64,000 nucleotides of DNA from Dokdonella sp. Its GTDB lineage: Bacteria > Pseudomonadota > Gammaproteobacteria > Xanthomonadales > Rhodanobacteraceae. Within the stretch, counting starts at the first letter, position 1, and the number at the start of each line of letters is the position of its first letter. A program made the position numbers and the translations under genes. Below are positions 1-8,928 of this stretch, piece after piece. The notes under the pieces were generated by a model, which worked only from the letters and a program-made list of their open reading frames with translations, was not told where the DNA came from and made no database searches. The stretch lies in NCBI GenBank assembly GCA_019634795.1, contig JAHCAR010000001.1, forward strand, positions 186,001 through 250,000, read 5' to 3'.

Positions 1-37
1 CCGAAACGATGACTACCGCCAGCAGCGCTCGCTTCAT
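1..37 (-). CDS. bamB: Outer membrane assembly factor BamB, 5' fragment
   Basis: Only the first 12 codons are inside the window (MKRALLAVVIVS), a basic start followed by a hydrophobic run as in a lipoprotein signal peptide. The ATG overlaps the stop of the upstream yfgM-like gene by four bases (ATGA), implying translational coupling. The name rests on the conserved yfgM-bamB order of gammaproteobacteria, in which BamB is the WD40-like lipoprotein of the BAM complex. The sequence itself only shows an exported N-terminus, so the identity is inference. Confidence 0.6.
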   Translation of the reverse strand, partial: MKRALLAVVIVS

Positions 38-693
38 GATTTCTGCTTCTCCGGCGCCACCGTGGTCTTCAGGTCACCCAGTTTCATCTCGACGAAACTC
101 CGGCTGGGGGACTGCAGATCAATATGGGTGAGGGCCTCCGTATACGCGGCCCGCGCATCATCGGCACGCCCCAGCTTGGCCAGGACATCGCCGCGCAGTT
201 CACCAGCCAGATCCGGAAAATCGGTCTTGGCCACGCGATCAAGCTGCCCGAGCGCGGCTTCTGCATCTCCGAGGGCAAGGCTGACACGGGCCTGGCGCAA
301 GGCGATCAGCGACTTCATCGAGGGGTCGCTGGCCAGCTCGCCGGCGCTCGCAAGGCTCGCTGCCGCGGCCTTGAGGTCACCCTTTCCTGCCTCGGTCTCG
401 GCCTGGCTCAGGGTGGCAAATACGGCGTACGGGCTGTTCGGGTAGTCCTTGCGCAAGGCTTCAGCGATGCGCGTGGCATCTTCACTGCGCTTGGCGTCGA
501 GCGCATCGGTAAACGCCGCATACTGGGTGGCCGCTTCGGCGCGCGTCTGCGCAACCCGGGCCTTCCATTGCTGGTATCCAAAAATGAGCAACAAGCCGAT
601 AACGATGCCAATGACGATGGACATCGCATTGGCGCGCAACCACTTGCGCACCAGTTCACCTTGTTCATGCTCGTCGAGAACTTCAAAAGCCAT
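34..693 (-). CDS. yfgM: YfgM-like ancillary SecYEG translocon protein (TPR)
   Basis: This 219-residue protein begins MAFEVLDEHEQGE, has one membrane segment at about residues 25-42 and then a helical TPR-type periplasmic region. That is the layout of YfgM, an inner-membrane partner of PpiD at the Sec translocon that helps hand secreted proteins to periplasmic chaperones. I start at the ATG at 693 because the start is family-like; an in-frame ATG two codons upstream is possible, and the longer open frame beyond it has no family character. It overlaps bamB by four bases. In E. coli ispG and hisS lie between rodZ and yfgM; here they are absent. Its partner ppiD is also in this window, near 42 kb. 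Confidence 0.85.
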   Translation of the reverse strand: MAFEVLDEHEQGELVRKWLRANAMSIVIGIVIGLLLIFGYQQWKARVAQTRAEAATQYAAFTDALDAKRSEDATRIAEALRKDYPNSPYAVFATLSQAETEAGKGDLKAAAASLASAGELASDPSMKSLIALRQARVSLALGDAEAALGQLDRVAKTDFPDLAGELRGDVLAKLGRADDARAAYTEALTHIDLQSPSRSFVEMKLGDLKTTVAPEKQKS

Positions 694-820
694 ACGCATC
701 ACCGAGTGGGGCGCCGCAAATCGGGAATTGCCGTGAACCGGCTGGGGCGGCGCGGGGGGCGCTAGGGTAACAGGATTTCGCGGCACACCTGTAAAAAAGG
801 CGTGGCCTAAGCGGCCCGAT

Positions 821-1903
821 TCAGGAGTCGATCCTGCTGGCCAGCTTGCCTTCGGCAAAGACCCGCAGGTTGGCCACATTCGCGCGCTGGAAAGGGGCGA
901 GGTCGACGGTTTGCCCATCGGCCACGATTTCGGCGCCCCGGGCATTGCCGATGCGCACCGAAATCGGCTTTTCGCTGGTGTAGGTCCTTTCCACACCCGC
1001 CTGCAGCAGACCGTATTCGAGCTTCTCGCCATCCGCCGAGGTAATCTCGATCCAGCTGGGCTCGGCAAGCTTCAAGGTCAGTGAATGCCCGCTCGCAGGA
1101 ACGGCCTTGTCGACCCCAGCGGGATTCTCCACTGCGGGAACCGCCGAGGCGGCGAATGGCGCCATCGAGGCCACGATCGGAGATGCCTCCTCTTCGGCGG
1201 AGGACGCAGGCAGGTTCGCCTCGGGTCGGCGGGAGGCGGGAGCTTCGGTGACATCGTTACCGGAGGCCGCCGGCGGGGCGCCGGTCGCTCCGGGTGTCGC
1301 CACATCGATGGTGGCTACAGGGCCATCCAGCATGACCGTTCGCGCCAGGTTCTGCTCGAGACCGCCGTGAGTGGCCAGCCATACCGCAGGGCCGATGACG
1401 AGTCCGGTCAGGATCAGATAGGTGGCGCTCACCGAGTATCGATCGAGCAGGTAGCGGGAACGAGAAACCTTGCCGGTCGAAACGAGCGGCGCCGGCTGCT
1501 GGCTGAGTTCGGCGACGGCCCGCTCTGCGATCACGACCGGCAGACCTAGCAGACGCGCATAACTGCTCAGGTATCCACGCAAGTACACGGCATGGGAAAT
1601 ATCCGAATAGTCATCCTGCTCGATGAGGCGGATAAGGCGCGCCTGCAGCTTGAGTCTCGAGCCGACTTCCTCGCAAGTCCAACCACGCTTTTCACGTTCG
1701 GCACGCAGGCGCGAACCGATGCTCGGCTCGGGGCTGTCGACGGCATCCAGCGCAGGCAATCTGATATCGGTCGACGCGGACGCCTCGATGCGCTGCTCCG
1801 CGGATCCGTCCTGCGATTCCTGCTGTTCGACGCCTTCAGTGCTCACTGGTTGGTTCTCCGCGATTGCCAGTAGTTCCAGTTGACGGTGACTGTGCGGTGT
1901 CAT
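821..1903 (-). CDS. rodZ: Cytoskeleton protein RodZ (HTH, TM, DUF4115)
   Basis: The 360-residue protein has an Xre/Cro-type helix-turn-helix at about residues 62-128 (IGSRLRAEREKRGWTCEEVG), a single membrane helix at about 157-176, a Pro/Ala/Ser-rich linker and a C-terminal beta domain of the DUF4115 type. This is the RodZ architecture: the cytoplasmic HTH contacts MreB and the periplasmic part acts in the elongasome that sets rod shape. I start at the ATG at 1903; the frame is open further upstream but would run into pilF, whose stop lies at 1965. The residues before the HTH are low-complexity and poorly conserved, so the start is less certain than the identity. The order rlmN-pilF-rodZ matches other gammaproteobacteria. 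Confidence 0.88.
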   Translation of the reverse strand: MTPHSHRQLELLAIAENQPVSTEGVEQQESQDGSAEQRIEASASTDIRLPALDAVDSPEPSIGSRLRAEREKRGWTCEEVGSRLKLQARLIRLIEQDDYSDISHAVYLRGYLSSYARLLGLPVVIAERAVAELSQQPAPLVSTGKVSRSRYLLDRYSVSATYLILTGLVIGPAVWLATHGGLEQNLARTVMLDGPVATIDVATPGATGAPPAASGNDVTEAPASRRPEANLPASSAEEEASPIVASMAPFAASAVPAVENPAGVDKAVPASGHSLTLKLAEPSWIEITSADGEKLEYGLLQAGVERTYTSEKPISVRIGNARGAEIVADGQTVDLAPFQRANVANLRVFAEGKLASRIDS

Positions 1904-1964
1904 GACACCGCACCTGCATTCGAGGCACGTATCCTGCTTTTCGGCGGGGGACACATCCGGCGCA

Positions 1965-2747
1965 TCAAGGCGAACTCGGCGTGTCGAGAGAACGCGACTG
2001 CTCGGAGTCGGGAAACTTCTCACGCAGGCGCCGCGTGTAATCCTGCGCGGTCTTGCCATTGCCCAGACGCAATTCGATGTTACGACCCAGCATCAGCGCA
2101 TCGGCGCTTTGCTGCCCCACCGCTTCGTAACGCTGGATGAACGCCCTGGCCCTGAAAAAGTCTTCCTTGCGATACAACGCCGTCGCCATCTGGAACAGGG
2201 CTTCGGAATTGTCCGGATCTCGCTCCAGTGCCGCGCGCAGGTCCCGTTCGGCAACATCCAGCTTGCCTCCCTTGATCGCACAAGTTCCGGAGTTGGTCAA
2301 GGCCACAACGGGCGTTTGATAAAACGGATCTGCGACGGCGCGCACAAAATAGGTCAGCGATTCGTCGTAGCGACCCAGCTTGCAGAGAAACGCCCCGTAG
2401 TTGTTGTTCTCGTTGCCCGACTTCGGCATCAGCTGCGCAGCCCGGCGATAGTGTTCCTCGGCCTTCGCGTTGTCGCCGATGCGCTCGTAGAGCAGCGCGA
2501 TCACGGTATGCGCGTCGGCGTGGTTGATGTCCGCGGCCAGGGCCTTGTTGAGGTTCTCGAGGGCCACCTCGAGTTTGCCCTGGGCCAGATACTTCTGGCC
2601 CAGATCCGTGTAGAGCGCGGCGGCCTTGGCCTTCGGACTCTCCGGATCTGCCTGGGCGACGGGCCGGCCGCCCGAGCCCGCGCCGGTCGCGCAGCCGGCC
2701 AGCAGCACGGCCAGGAAAACAGCGATGGATTTGCCTTCAGGCCGCAT
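1965..2747 (-). CDS. pilF: Type IV pilus biogenesis/stability lipoprotein PilF (PilW)
   Basis: This is a 260-residue predicted lipoprotein: the lipobox LAGC at residues 16-19 ends a short signal peptide. The rest is a chain of TPR helices (for example [17 protein letters not shown], then [20 protein letters not shown]), typical of PilF/PilW. This outer-membrane pilotin lets the PilQ secretin localise and assemble. It overlaps the end of rlmN by 11 bases, so the two are probably co-translated. The rlmN-pilF-rodZ order supports the call. No other pilus genes are in the window. Confidence 0.9.
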   Translation of the reverse strand: MRPEGKSIAVFLAVLLAGCATGAGSGGRPVAQADPESPKAKAAALYTDLGQKYLAQGKLEVALENLNKALAADINHADAHTVIALLYERIGDNAKAEEHYRRAAQLMPKSGNENNNYGAFLCKLGRYDESLTYFVRAVADPFYQTPVVALTNSGTCAIKGGKLDVAERDLRAALERDPDNSEALFQMATALYRKEDFFRARAFIQRYEAVGQQSADALMLGRNIELRLGNGKTAQDYTRRLREKFPDSEQSRSLDTPSSP

Positions 2748-3855
2748 CGGCTACACCCTTTTCGATCTTCTTGCGGAACTCGGCCTGGCGGCGTGTGCGA
2801 TCGGCGACCTGCCCCTTGAGCTGGCCACAGGCCGCATCGATGTCGTCGCCACGCGTGCGCCTGACCATGGTCAGGGCGCCGGCATCGAGCAGGATCTTCT
2901 GGAATTCGCGGATCGCCGATTCGTCCGAGCGCTCGAAGCGTGTCCCGGCGAAAGGATTGAACGGGATCAGGTTGATCTTGCTCGGCACCCTGCGCACGAG
3001 CCTGGCCAGTTGCCGGGCGAGCTCGGGGCTGTCGTTGACGCCCTTCATCATCGTGTACTCGAAGGTGACCGTAGTTCGCGGGCGCTTTTGCGTGTAGCGC
3101 AGGCACGCGTCCATCAGTTCGGCGATCGGATACTTCTTGTTCAGCGGCACCAGCTCGGTGCGCAAATCATCATTTGGCGCGTGCAGCGAAACCGCGAGCG
3201 AGACATCGCTCTCCTCGGACAGGCGGTCGATCATCGGTACGAGTCCGGCCGTCGACAGGGTGACCCGCTTGTTGGCCAGGCCATAGCCGAGGTCGTCGCG
3301 CATGATGTTCATCGCGCGCACGACGTTCTCGAAGTTGAGCAGGGGTTCGCCCATGCCCATCATGACCACGTTGGTCAGCTTGCGCTGGTGATGCGGCACG
3401 TTGCCGAGGTGGCGCGCCGCGACCCAGACCTGGCCGATGATCTCGGCCGTCGACAGGTTGCGGTTGAAGCCCTGGGTCGCGGTCGAGCAGAACTGGCAGT
3501 TGAGGCCGCAGCCGACCTGCGAGGAGACACAAAGCGTGCCGCGCGAGCTCTCCGGGATGAAAACGGCCTCGATGGCGTTGCGCGCATCCATGCCGAGCAG
3601 CCACTTGTGCGTTCCGTCGGTCGACTGCTTTTCGAACAGGACGTTCGGCGGCACGATTTCGGCAACCGCCTCGAGCTTGCTGCGCAAGGCCTTGCCGACA
3701 TCGGTCATCTGCGCAAAATCGGTGACATGACGGTGGTACATCCACTTCATGACCTGATCCGCCCGATACGGCTTTTCGCCGGCCTGCGCGAACCAGTCGC
3801 GCAGGCCCTGGCGATCGAGGCCGAAGAGGTTGGTCCGGGTCGGCGTCGTGTCCAT
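2737..3855 (-). CDS. rlmN: Dual-specificity RNA methyltransferase RlmN
   Basis: This is a radical SAM enzyme of 372 residues. The 4Fe-4S ligands are C116, C120 and C123 in CGLNCQFC, a CX3CX2C motif followed by [12 protein letters not shown] second conserved Cys lies near the C-terminus in the [12 protein letters not shown] segment, where RlmN carries the methyl-transfer cysteine. RlmN methylates A2503 of 23S rRNA and A37 of some tRNAs, tuning decoding fidelity. Length and motif spacing are normal. It starts six bases after the ndk stop on the same strand and overlaps pilF at its 3' end, consistent with an ndk-rlmN-pilF-rodZ transcript. Confidence 0.96.
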   Translation of the reverse strand: MDTTPTRTNLFGLDRQGLRDWFAQAGEKPYRADQVMKWMYHRHVTDFAQMTDVGKALRSKLEAVAEIVPPNVLFEKQSTDGTHKWLLGMDARNAIEAVFIPESSRGTLCVSSQVGCGLNCQFCSTATQGFNRNLSTAEIIGQVWVAARHLGNVPHHQRKLTNVVMMGMGEPLLNFENVVRAMNIMRDDLGYGLANKRVTLSTAGLVPMIDRLSEESDVSLAVSLHAPNDDLRTELVPLNKKYPIAELMDACLRYTQKRPRTTVTFEYTMMKGVNDSPELARQLARLVRRVPSKINLIPFNPFAGTRFERSDESAIREFQKILLDAGALTMVRRTRGDDIDAACGQLKGQVADRTRRQAEFRKKIEKGVADAA

Positions 3856-3861
3856 CTACGA

Positions 3862-4287
3862 TCAGCGCGCCGTGATCTCGGAACTGGCGAAGAAGTACGC
3901 GATCTCGACCTGCGCGGTCTCAGGGGCATCCGAACCATGCACCGCGTTGGCGTCGATCGAATCGGCGAAGTCCGCACGGATCGTTCCGGGCGCGGCCTTC
4001 TTCGGATCGGTGGCGCCCATCAGATCGCGGTGAACGGCGATCGCATTTTCGCCCTGCAGGGCCTGGATCATGACCGGCCCCGAGATCATGAACTCGACCA
4101 GGGCCTTGAAGAACGGGCGCTCGCGATGCACTGCATAGAAGCCTTCGGCTTCGGCACGCGAGAGCTGCTTCATGCGCGCGGCGACGATCTTGAGGCCGGC
4201 CTTCTCGAAGCGGGAATAGATTTCGCCGATCACGTTCTTGGCAACCGCATCGGGCTTGATGATGGAAAGGGTGCGCTCCAGCGCCAT
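3862..4287 (-). CDS. ndk: Nucleoside diphosphate kinase
   Basis: The 141-residue protein begins [15 protein letters not shown] and contains the catalytic His in [12 protein letters not shown], the signature of NDP kinases. It equilibrates NTP and NDP pools through a phospho-histidine intermediate. The start at 4287 gives the standard N-terminus and has a purine-rich AAAGG sequence upstream; the longer open frame begins with unrelated residues. ndk immediately precedes rlmN, as in many gammaproteobacteria, and is probably the first gene of the minus-strand transcript running to rodZ. Confidence 0.97.
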   Translation of the reverse strand: MALERTLSIIKPDAVAKNVIGEIYSRFEKAGLKIVAARMKQLSRAEAEGFYAVHRERPFFKALVEFMISGPVMIQALQGENAIAVHRDLMGATDPKKAAPGTIRADFADSIDANAVHGSDAPETAQVEIAYFFASSEITAR

Positions 4288-4455
4288 TGTTTTTCGACCT
4301 TTGGATGGGGGGAGGAATTCGGGTGAGCCTGGTGTCCACCGCAGGGGCAAACCCACGGCAATCCGGATAGTTAGCGCACTATCCGACCTCGCATTCTAGC
4401 TAGTTTCGACACGGAATTGCACCCCGGCATGGTGATCGCCTGCGCACTTCCGACG

Positions 4456-4484
4456 TTGCCCCCGGGGTCTGGCCGGCATACAAT
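4456..4484 (+). promoter_or_regulatory. Sigma70-type promoter of the PsrA-like gene
   Basis: TTGCCC at 4456-4461 and TACAAT at 4479-4484 are separated by exactly 17 bases, a good housekeeping-type promoter. Transcription would begin near 4491, inside the palindromic operator that follows, and leave a 5' leader of about 38 bases before the TTG start. Confidence 0.6.
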
Positions 4485-4485
4485 T

Positions 4486-4499
4486 CAAACGCCCGTTTG
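4486..4499. promoter_or_regulatory. Predicted PsrA-type operator CAAACGCCCGTTTG
   Basis: A perfect inverted repeat, CAAAC-GCCC-GTTTG. It fits the published Pseudomonas PsrA consensus (G/C)AAAC-N2-4-GTTT(G/C) at every defined position. It lies directly downstream of the -10 box and covers the likely transcription start, an arrangement that suits autorepression. Confidence 0.7.
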
Positions 4500-4528
4500 G
4501 TTCCTTCGCCCCAGCTGGACTCGCCTGC

Positions 4529-5149
4529 TTGAATTCGCCCCACTTCTCGACCAAGGAACGCATCCTCGGCGCCGCCGAGGAGCTGTTTGCACGCAACGGT
4601 TTCGCCGGCGCCTCGCTGCGCGAGCTGACCTCAACGGCCAAGGTCAACCTGGCCGCGGTCAACTACCATTTCGGTTCCAAGGACAATCTCGTAAACGAGG
4701 TCTTCCGCCGCCGCCTCGACGAACTCAGTGCACAGCGCCTGGAGGCCCTGCAACAGGTCCTTTCACGGCCCTCACACACGCTCGAGGACATCCTTGCCGC
4801 CTTCATCCACCCGGCCCTGCTGCTGTCGCTGGACAAGTCGGGCGGCTCGACCTTCGTGCGCGTGCTGGCCCGCGCCTACGCCGAGCACAACGAGCGCCTG
4901 CGCAAGTTCCTGTCGGAAAACTACGGCCACGTGCTCAAGGAGTTCGCCAATGCCTTCGGAGCCCAGCTGCCGCACCTCGACAAGGAGGAGCTGTACTGGC
5001 GCATCGACATCATCGCCGGAGCGCTGACCTATGCCATGGCCGATTTCGGCGTCATCAAGCGACGCGCGTCGATGTCCGAAAAGATCCACCGCGAGCGCGC
5101 CGCGGAACACCTGATCCGCTTCGCCGCGGCCGGCCTGCGCGCCGAATAG
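4529..5149 (+). CDS. TetR-family regulator, PsrA/FadR-like repressor of fatty-acid oxidation
   Basis: This 206-residue TetR-family protein has its DNA-binding domain at about residues 7-53 (TKERILGAAEELFARNGFAG, then the recognition segment AAVNYHFGSK). The C-terminal ligand domain would bind a long-chain acyl-CoA if it works like PsrA, which de-represses fad genes when fatty acids are present. The start is a TTG with only a weak ribosome-binding site, chosen because the HTH begins at the usual distance from it. The PsrA assignment rests on three things: TetR family membership, the consensus operator in its own promoter, and the adjacent beta-oxidation genes. Confidence 0.8.
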   Translation: MNSPHFSTKERILGAAEELFARNGFAGASLRELTSTAKVNLAAVNYHFGSKDNLVNEVFRRRLDELSAQRLEALQQVLSRPSHTLEDILAAFIHPALLLSLDKSGGSTFVRVLARAYAEHNERLRKFLSENYGHVLKEFANAFGAQLPHLDKEELYWRIDIIAGALTYAMADFGVIKRRASMSEKIHRERAAEHLIRFAAAGLRAE

Positions 5150-5153
5150 ACCG

Positions 5154-5167
5154 CCAACCACCGTTTC
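5154..5167. promoter_or_regulatory. Degenerate PsrA-type operator upstream of the fad genes
   Basis: CCAAC-CACC-GTTTC matches the PsrA consensus at all but one position, with the same 4-base spacer as the perfect site near 4.49 kb. It begins five bases after the regulator's stop and lies about 60 bases upstream of the beta-oxidation gene. Operator function is inferred. Confidence 0.4.
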
Positions 5168-5180
5168 CACGATCCCGTTG

Positions 5181-5196
5181 CAGCCGCACGCGGCTG
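5181..5196 (+). terminator. Short hairpin between regulator and fad gene
   Basis: CAGCCG and CGGCTG form a 6-base stem around CACG, flanked by short GATCC/GGATC complementarity. There is no T run, so it is more likely a leader hairpin or weak attenuator than a terminator. Confidence 0.25.
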
Positions 5197-5228
5197 GATC
5201 CTTCACCGCCTGTCCCGCGAGGTAATGC

Positions 5229-7601
5229 ATGAACACATCGTCCCTCCGCATCCGCAAGGTTGCCGTCCTCGGCGCCGGCGTCATGGGAGCGCAGATTGCC
5301 GCGCACCTGACCAATGCCGATGTCGAAACCGTGCTTTTCGATCTGCCCGCCAAGGAAGGGCCGAAGAGCGGTATCGCGATCAAGGCGATCGCCAATCTCG
5401 GCAAGCTCTCGCCGGCACCGCTGGCCGAGGCCTCGCGCGCCGTGTCGATCACGCCGGCCAACTACGACGAACACCTGGAGTGGCTGAAAGATTGCGACCT
5501 GATCATCGAGGCGATCGCGGAACGGCTGGACTGGAAGCTCGATCTTTACAAGAAGATTGCCCCGTATGTATCTGATTCTGCATTCATTGCGAGCAATACC
5601 TCGGGGCTTTCGATCAACGCCCTGGCGGAAGCCCTGCCGGCAGCCATGCGACCGCGCTTCTCCGGCATCCACTTCTTCAACCCGCCGCGCTACATGCACC
5701 TGGTCGAGCTGATTCCGGACCGGCAGACCGACCCTGCCCTGCTCGCCGGACTCGAAGCCTTCCTGACCACGACCCTCGGCAAGGGCGTGGTCATGGCCAA
5801 GGACACGCCGAACTTCATCGGCAACCGCATCGGCGTGTTCTCGATCCTCGCGACGATGCACCATACGGAGCAGTTCAAGCTCGGCTTCGACGCCGTCGAC
5901 GCGATCACCGGACCGGCCATCGGCCGGCCGAAGAGCGCGACCTACCGGACCTCGGACGTGGTCGGCCTCGATACCATGGCCCACGTCATCAAGACCATGG
6001 ACGACACCCTGCCGGATGATCCCTGGCACAAGTACTACAAGGCACCGGCCTGGCTGAACGCGCTGATCGAGAAGGGCGCGCTCGGACAGAAGGCCGGGGC
6101 CGGCTTCTTCCGCAAGCTCGGCAAGGACATCCAGGTCATCGATCTCGGCAAGCAGGACTATCGCCCGGCCAGCGAGGGCGCCAGCGAGGAAGTCGGCAAG
6201 ATCCTCGCGATCAGGAATCCGGCCGAGAAGTTCGCCGCGTTGCGCGCCTCGTCCGACCCGCAGGCCCAATTCCTCTGGGCCATGTTCCGCGACCTCTTCC
6301 ACTACACCGCATTCCACCTGGCCGACATCGCCGACAGCGCGCGCCACGTCGATTTCGCGATCCGCTGGGGCTACGGCTGGAAGCTCGGTCCGTTCGAGAC
6401 CTGGCAGGCAGCCGGCTGGAAACAGGTGGCCGGCTGGATCGCCGAGGACATTGCCGCCGGCAAGGCCATGAGCGATGCGCCGCTGCCGGCCTGGGTCAGC
6501 GATGGCCGCGAGGGCGTGCACGGCAACGACGGCTCCTGGTCGCCAGCCCAGGGCAGGAACATCCCGCGTCCCGATGCGGCGGTCTACCGGCGCCAGCTGT
6601 TCCCCGATCCGCTGCTCGGCGAGACCTTCGATACCGGCACGACGGTCTGGGAAAACGATGGCGTGCGGCTCTGGCACCAGGGCGACGACATCGGCATCGT
6701 CTCTTTCAAGACCAAGATGAACACGGTCAACGACGCCGTCCTCGACGGCCTGCAGCGTTGCGTCGAGGAAAATGAAAAGCGCTTCCGGGCCATGGTCATC
6801 TGGCAGAGCGGCGAGCCGTTCTCGGCCGGCGCCGACCTCAAGGGCGCGCTCGGCCTGGTCAAGGACGGCAAGATCGATGCGTTCGAGGCCATGGTCGCCA
6901 ATTTCCAGGCGACCAGCATGCGCATCAAGTATTCGCTGGTGCCAGTGGTATCGGCCGTGCGCGGCATGGCCTTCGGCGGTGGCTGCGAGTTCCAGATGCA
7001 TTCGGCACGCACGGTCGCCGCACTCGAGAGCTACATCGGCCTCGTCGAGGCCGGCGTCGGCCTGCTGCCGGCCGGCGGCGGCCTCAAGGAATTCGCCCTG
7101 CGCGCATCGCGAAACAGCATCGACGGCGATCCGTTCAGCGCGATCAAGAAGGCCTTCGAGGCGGCGGCCATGGCCAAGGTCTCGACCAGCGCGCTCGAGG
7201 CGAAGCAACTCGGCCTGCTGCGGCCCGACGACGTTATCGTCTTCAACAGCTTCGAACTGCTCTACGTGGCCAAGAAAGTCGCCGCGTCGCTGGCCGAAAC
7301 CGGCTGGCGCCCGCCGCTGCCCGCACGCGACATCGTCGCCGCCGGCGACGTCGGCACCGCCTCGCTGAAGATGATGCTGGTCAACATGCTCGAGGGCCGC
7401 TTCATCTCGCCGCACGACTACGAGATCGGCAGCCGCATCGCCGACACGCTGTGCGGCGGCGCCATCGAGCGCGGCTCACTGGTCGACGAAGCCTGGCTGC
7501 TCGATCTCGAGCGCAGGCATTTCGTCGAACTCGCGCAGATGGCCAAGACCCAGGAGCGCATCGCGCACACGCTGACGACGGGGAAACCGCTCAGGAACTG
7601 A
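5229..7601 (+). CDS. 3-hydroxyacyl-CoA dehydrogenase / enoyl-CoA hydratase (FadN-type order)
   Basis: The 790-residue protein starts with an NAD-binding domain (GAGVMGAQIAAH at about residues 15-26, then SGIHFFNPP) and a 3-hydroxyacyl-CoA dehydrogenase C-terminal domain. A crotonase domain follows from about residue 490 (SAGADLKGAL; GMAFGGGCEFQMHSAR). Dehydrogenase first and hydratase last is the reverse of classical FadB and matches the FadN family. It would catalyse two successive beta-oxidation steps on acyl-CoA esters. The ATG at 5229 is preceded by GAGG six bases upstream. It sits between the PsrA-like regulator and a thiolase. Its stop is immediately followed by a GGGAATG repeat element. 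Confidence 0.92.
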   Translation: MNTSSLRIRKVAVLGAGVMGAQIAAHLTNADVETVLFDLPAKEGPKSGIAIKAIANLGKLSPAPLAEASRAVSITPANYDEHLEWLKDCDLIIEAIAERLDWKLDLYKKIAPYVSDSAFIASNTSGLSINALAEALPAAMRPRFSGIHFFNPPRYMHLVELIPDRQTDPALLAGLEAFLTTTLGKGVVMAKDTPNFIGNRIGVFSILATMHHTEQFKLGFDAVDAITGPAIGRPKSATYRTSDVVGLDTMAHVIKTMDDTLPDDPWHKYYKAPAWLNALIEKGALGQKAGAGFFRKLGKDIQVIDLGKQDYRPASEGASEEVGKILAIRNPAEKFAALRASSDPQAQFLWAMFRDLFHYTAFHLADIADSARHVDFAIRWGYGWKLGPFETWQAAGWKQVAGWIAEDIAAGKAMSDAPLPAWVSDGREGVHGNDGSWSPAQGRNIPRPDAAVYRRQLFPDPLLGETFDTGTTVWENDGVRLWHQGDDIGIVSFKTKMNTVNDAVLDGLQRCVEENEKRFRAMVIWQSGEPFSAGADLKGALGLVKDGKIDAFEAMVANFQATSMRIKYSLVPVVSAVRGMAFGGGCEFQMHSARTVAALESYIGLVEAGVGLLPAGGGLKEFALRASRNSIDGDPFSAIKKAFEAAAMAKVSTSALEAKQLGLLRPDDVIVFNSFELLYVAKKVAASLAETGWRPPLPARDIVAAGDVGTASLKMMLVNMLEGRFISPHDYEIGSRIADTLCGGAIERGSLVDEAWLLDLERRHFVELAQMAKTQERIAHTLTTGKPLRN

Positions 7602-7719
7602 GAATGGGGAATAGGGAATGGGGAATGGGAAGAGCTCGTCGGAGCCGCTTCCATACCCCGTCCCGAACTGTCCTCCCCGCTCTGCCGATTCCCTACTCCC
7701 CATTCCCCATTCCCGATCG
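7601..7719. repeat. GGGAATG-type inverted-repeat element, copy A
   Basis: The left arm (7601-7634) reads as repeated GGGAAT/GGGGAAT units and the right arm (7686-7719) as the complementary ATTCCCC units, separated by about 50 bases, so the RNA could form a long hairpin. It begins at the last base of the fad stop codon and ends 12 bases before the thiolase ATG. Two related copies lie near 15.2 and 16.0 kb. Any short open frames within it (GNREWGMG-like peptides) are artefacts of the repeat. Confidence 0.85.
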
Positions 7720-7731
7720 AGGAACGAGATC

Positions 7732-8928
7732 ATGAGCAAACAGATCCAGGACGCCTACATCGTCTCCGCCGTGCGCACACCGGTCGGCAAGGCGCCGCGG
7801 GGCGTGTTCCGCAACACTCGCCCCGACGACCTGCTTGCCCACGTGATCCGTGCGGCGGTGGCCGGCGCGCCCGGCATCGATCCTGCGCGCATCGACGACG
7901 CGGTGATCGGCTGCGCGATGCCGGAAGCCGAGCAAGGCATGAACGTCGCGCGCATCGGCGTGCTGCTGGCCGGCCTGCCGAATTCGGTGCCGGCACAGAC
8001 CATCAACCGCTTCTGCTCGTCCGGCGTGCAGGCGATCGCGCTGGCCGCCGACCGCATCCGCACCGGCGACGCCGACCTGATGCTGGCCGGCGGTACCGAA
8101 AGCATGAGCATGGTGCCGATGATGGGCCACAAGATCGCGATGAACCCGGCCGCGTTCCAGGACGAGAATGTCGCCATCGCCTATGGCATGGGCATCACCG
8201 CCGAGAACGTCGCCAGCGAATGGAAGGTCAGCCGCGAGGACCAGGACGCCTTCGCCCTCGCCTCGCACCAGAAGGCGCTGGCCGCCATCGCCGCTGGCGA
8301 GTTCAGGGACGAGATCGTGCCGTTCCGGCTCGACGACCACTACCCCGACCTCGTCGGCCGCTCGATCCAGACCGACAGCCGCCTGATCGACACCGACGAA
8401 GGTCCGCGCCCGGATACGAGCGCCGCCGGCCTGGCCAAACTGCGCACCGTGTTCAAGGCCGGCGGCAGCGTGACTGCGGGCAACTCCTCGCAGATGTCGG
8501 ACGGCGCCGGCGCGCTGATGTTGGCCAGCGAAAAGGCGATCAAGGAATACAAACTGACCCCGATCGCCCGCTTCGTCTCGTTCGCCGTGGCCGGCGTGCG
8601 CCCCGAGGTCATGGGCATCGGTCCGATCGCGGCGATTCCGAAGGCGCTCAAGCTGGCCGGCCTGAGCAAGGAGCAGATGGACTGGATCGAGCTCAACGAA
8701 GCCTTCGCCGCGCAGGCCCTGGCGGTAATCCGCGACGTCGGCCTCGATGCCAGCAAGGTCAATCCGCTCGGCGGTGCGATCGCGCTCGGCCACCCGCTCG
8801 GCGCGACTGGCGCGGTGCGTGCGGCGACCCTGATCCATGGCCTGCGCCGGCGTCAGCAGAAATACGGCATGGTCACGATGTGCATCGGCACCGGCATGGG
8901 CGCCGCCGGCATTTTCGAGGCGCTCTGA
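7732..8928 (+). CDS. Acetyl-CoA C-acyltransferase (beta-oxidation thiolase)
   Basis: The 398-residue thiolase carries the nucleophilic C95 in INRFCSSG, the NEAFA motif, H354 in GHPLGATGA and C384 in MCIGTGMG, so the catalytic set is complete. It cleaves 3-ketoacyl-CoA to acetyl-CoA and a shortened acyl-CoA, the last step of beta-oxidation, and partners the upstream bifunctional protein. The start at 7732 gives the normal MSKQIQDAYIVSAVRTPVGK opening and follows GAGGAACGAG; the frame is open upstream only because the repeat element lacks stops. Together with the previous two genes it forms a regulator-HAD/ECH-thiolase module. Confidence 0.95.
   Translation: MSKQIQDAYIVSAVRTPVGKAPRGVFRNTRPDDLLAHVIRAAVAGAPGIDPARIDDAVIGCAMPEAEQGMNVARIGVLLAGLPNSVPAQTINRFCSSGVQAIALAADRIRTGDADLMLAGGTESMSMVPMMGHKIAMNPAAFQDENVAIAYGMGITAENVASEWKVSREDQDAFALASHQKALAAIAAGEFRDEIVPFRLDDHYPDLVGRSIQTDSRLIDTDEGPRPDTSAAGLAKLRTVFKAGGSVTAGNSSQMSDGAGALMLASEKAIKEYKLTPIARFVSFAVAGVRPEVMGIGPIAAIPKALKLAGLSKEQMDWIELNEAFAAQALAVIRDVGLDASKVNPLGGAIALGHPLGATGAVRAATLIHGLRRRQQKYGMVTMCIGTGMGAAGIFEAL

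Noticed and set aside
790..820. Intrinsic terminator after rodZ
   Set aside because: A T run exists on the minus strand but the preceding stem is only four bases.
2626..4326. Long plus-strand open frame across pilF, rlmN and ndk
   Set aside because: All three minus-strand genes have intact motifs; the plus-strand frame shows none and is a shadow.
5055..7415. A long open frame on the minus strand opposite the fad gene
   Set aside because: It mirrors the codon structure of the FadN-type gene on the plus strand, lacks any recognisable domain and is expected in high-GC DNA.
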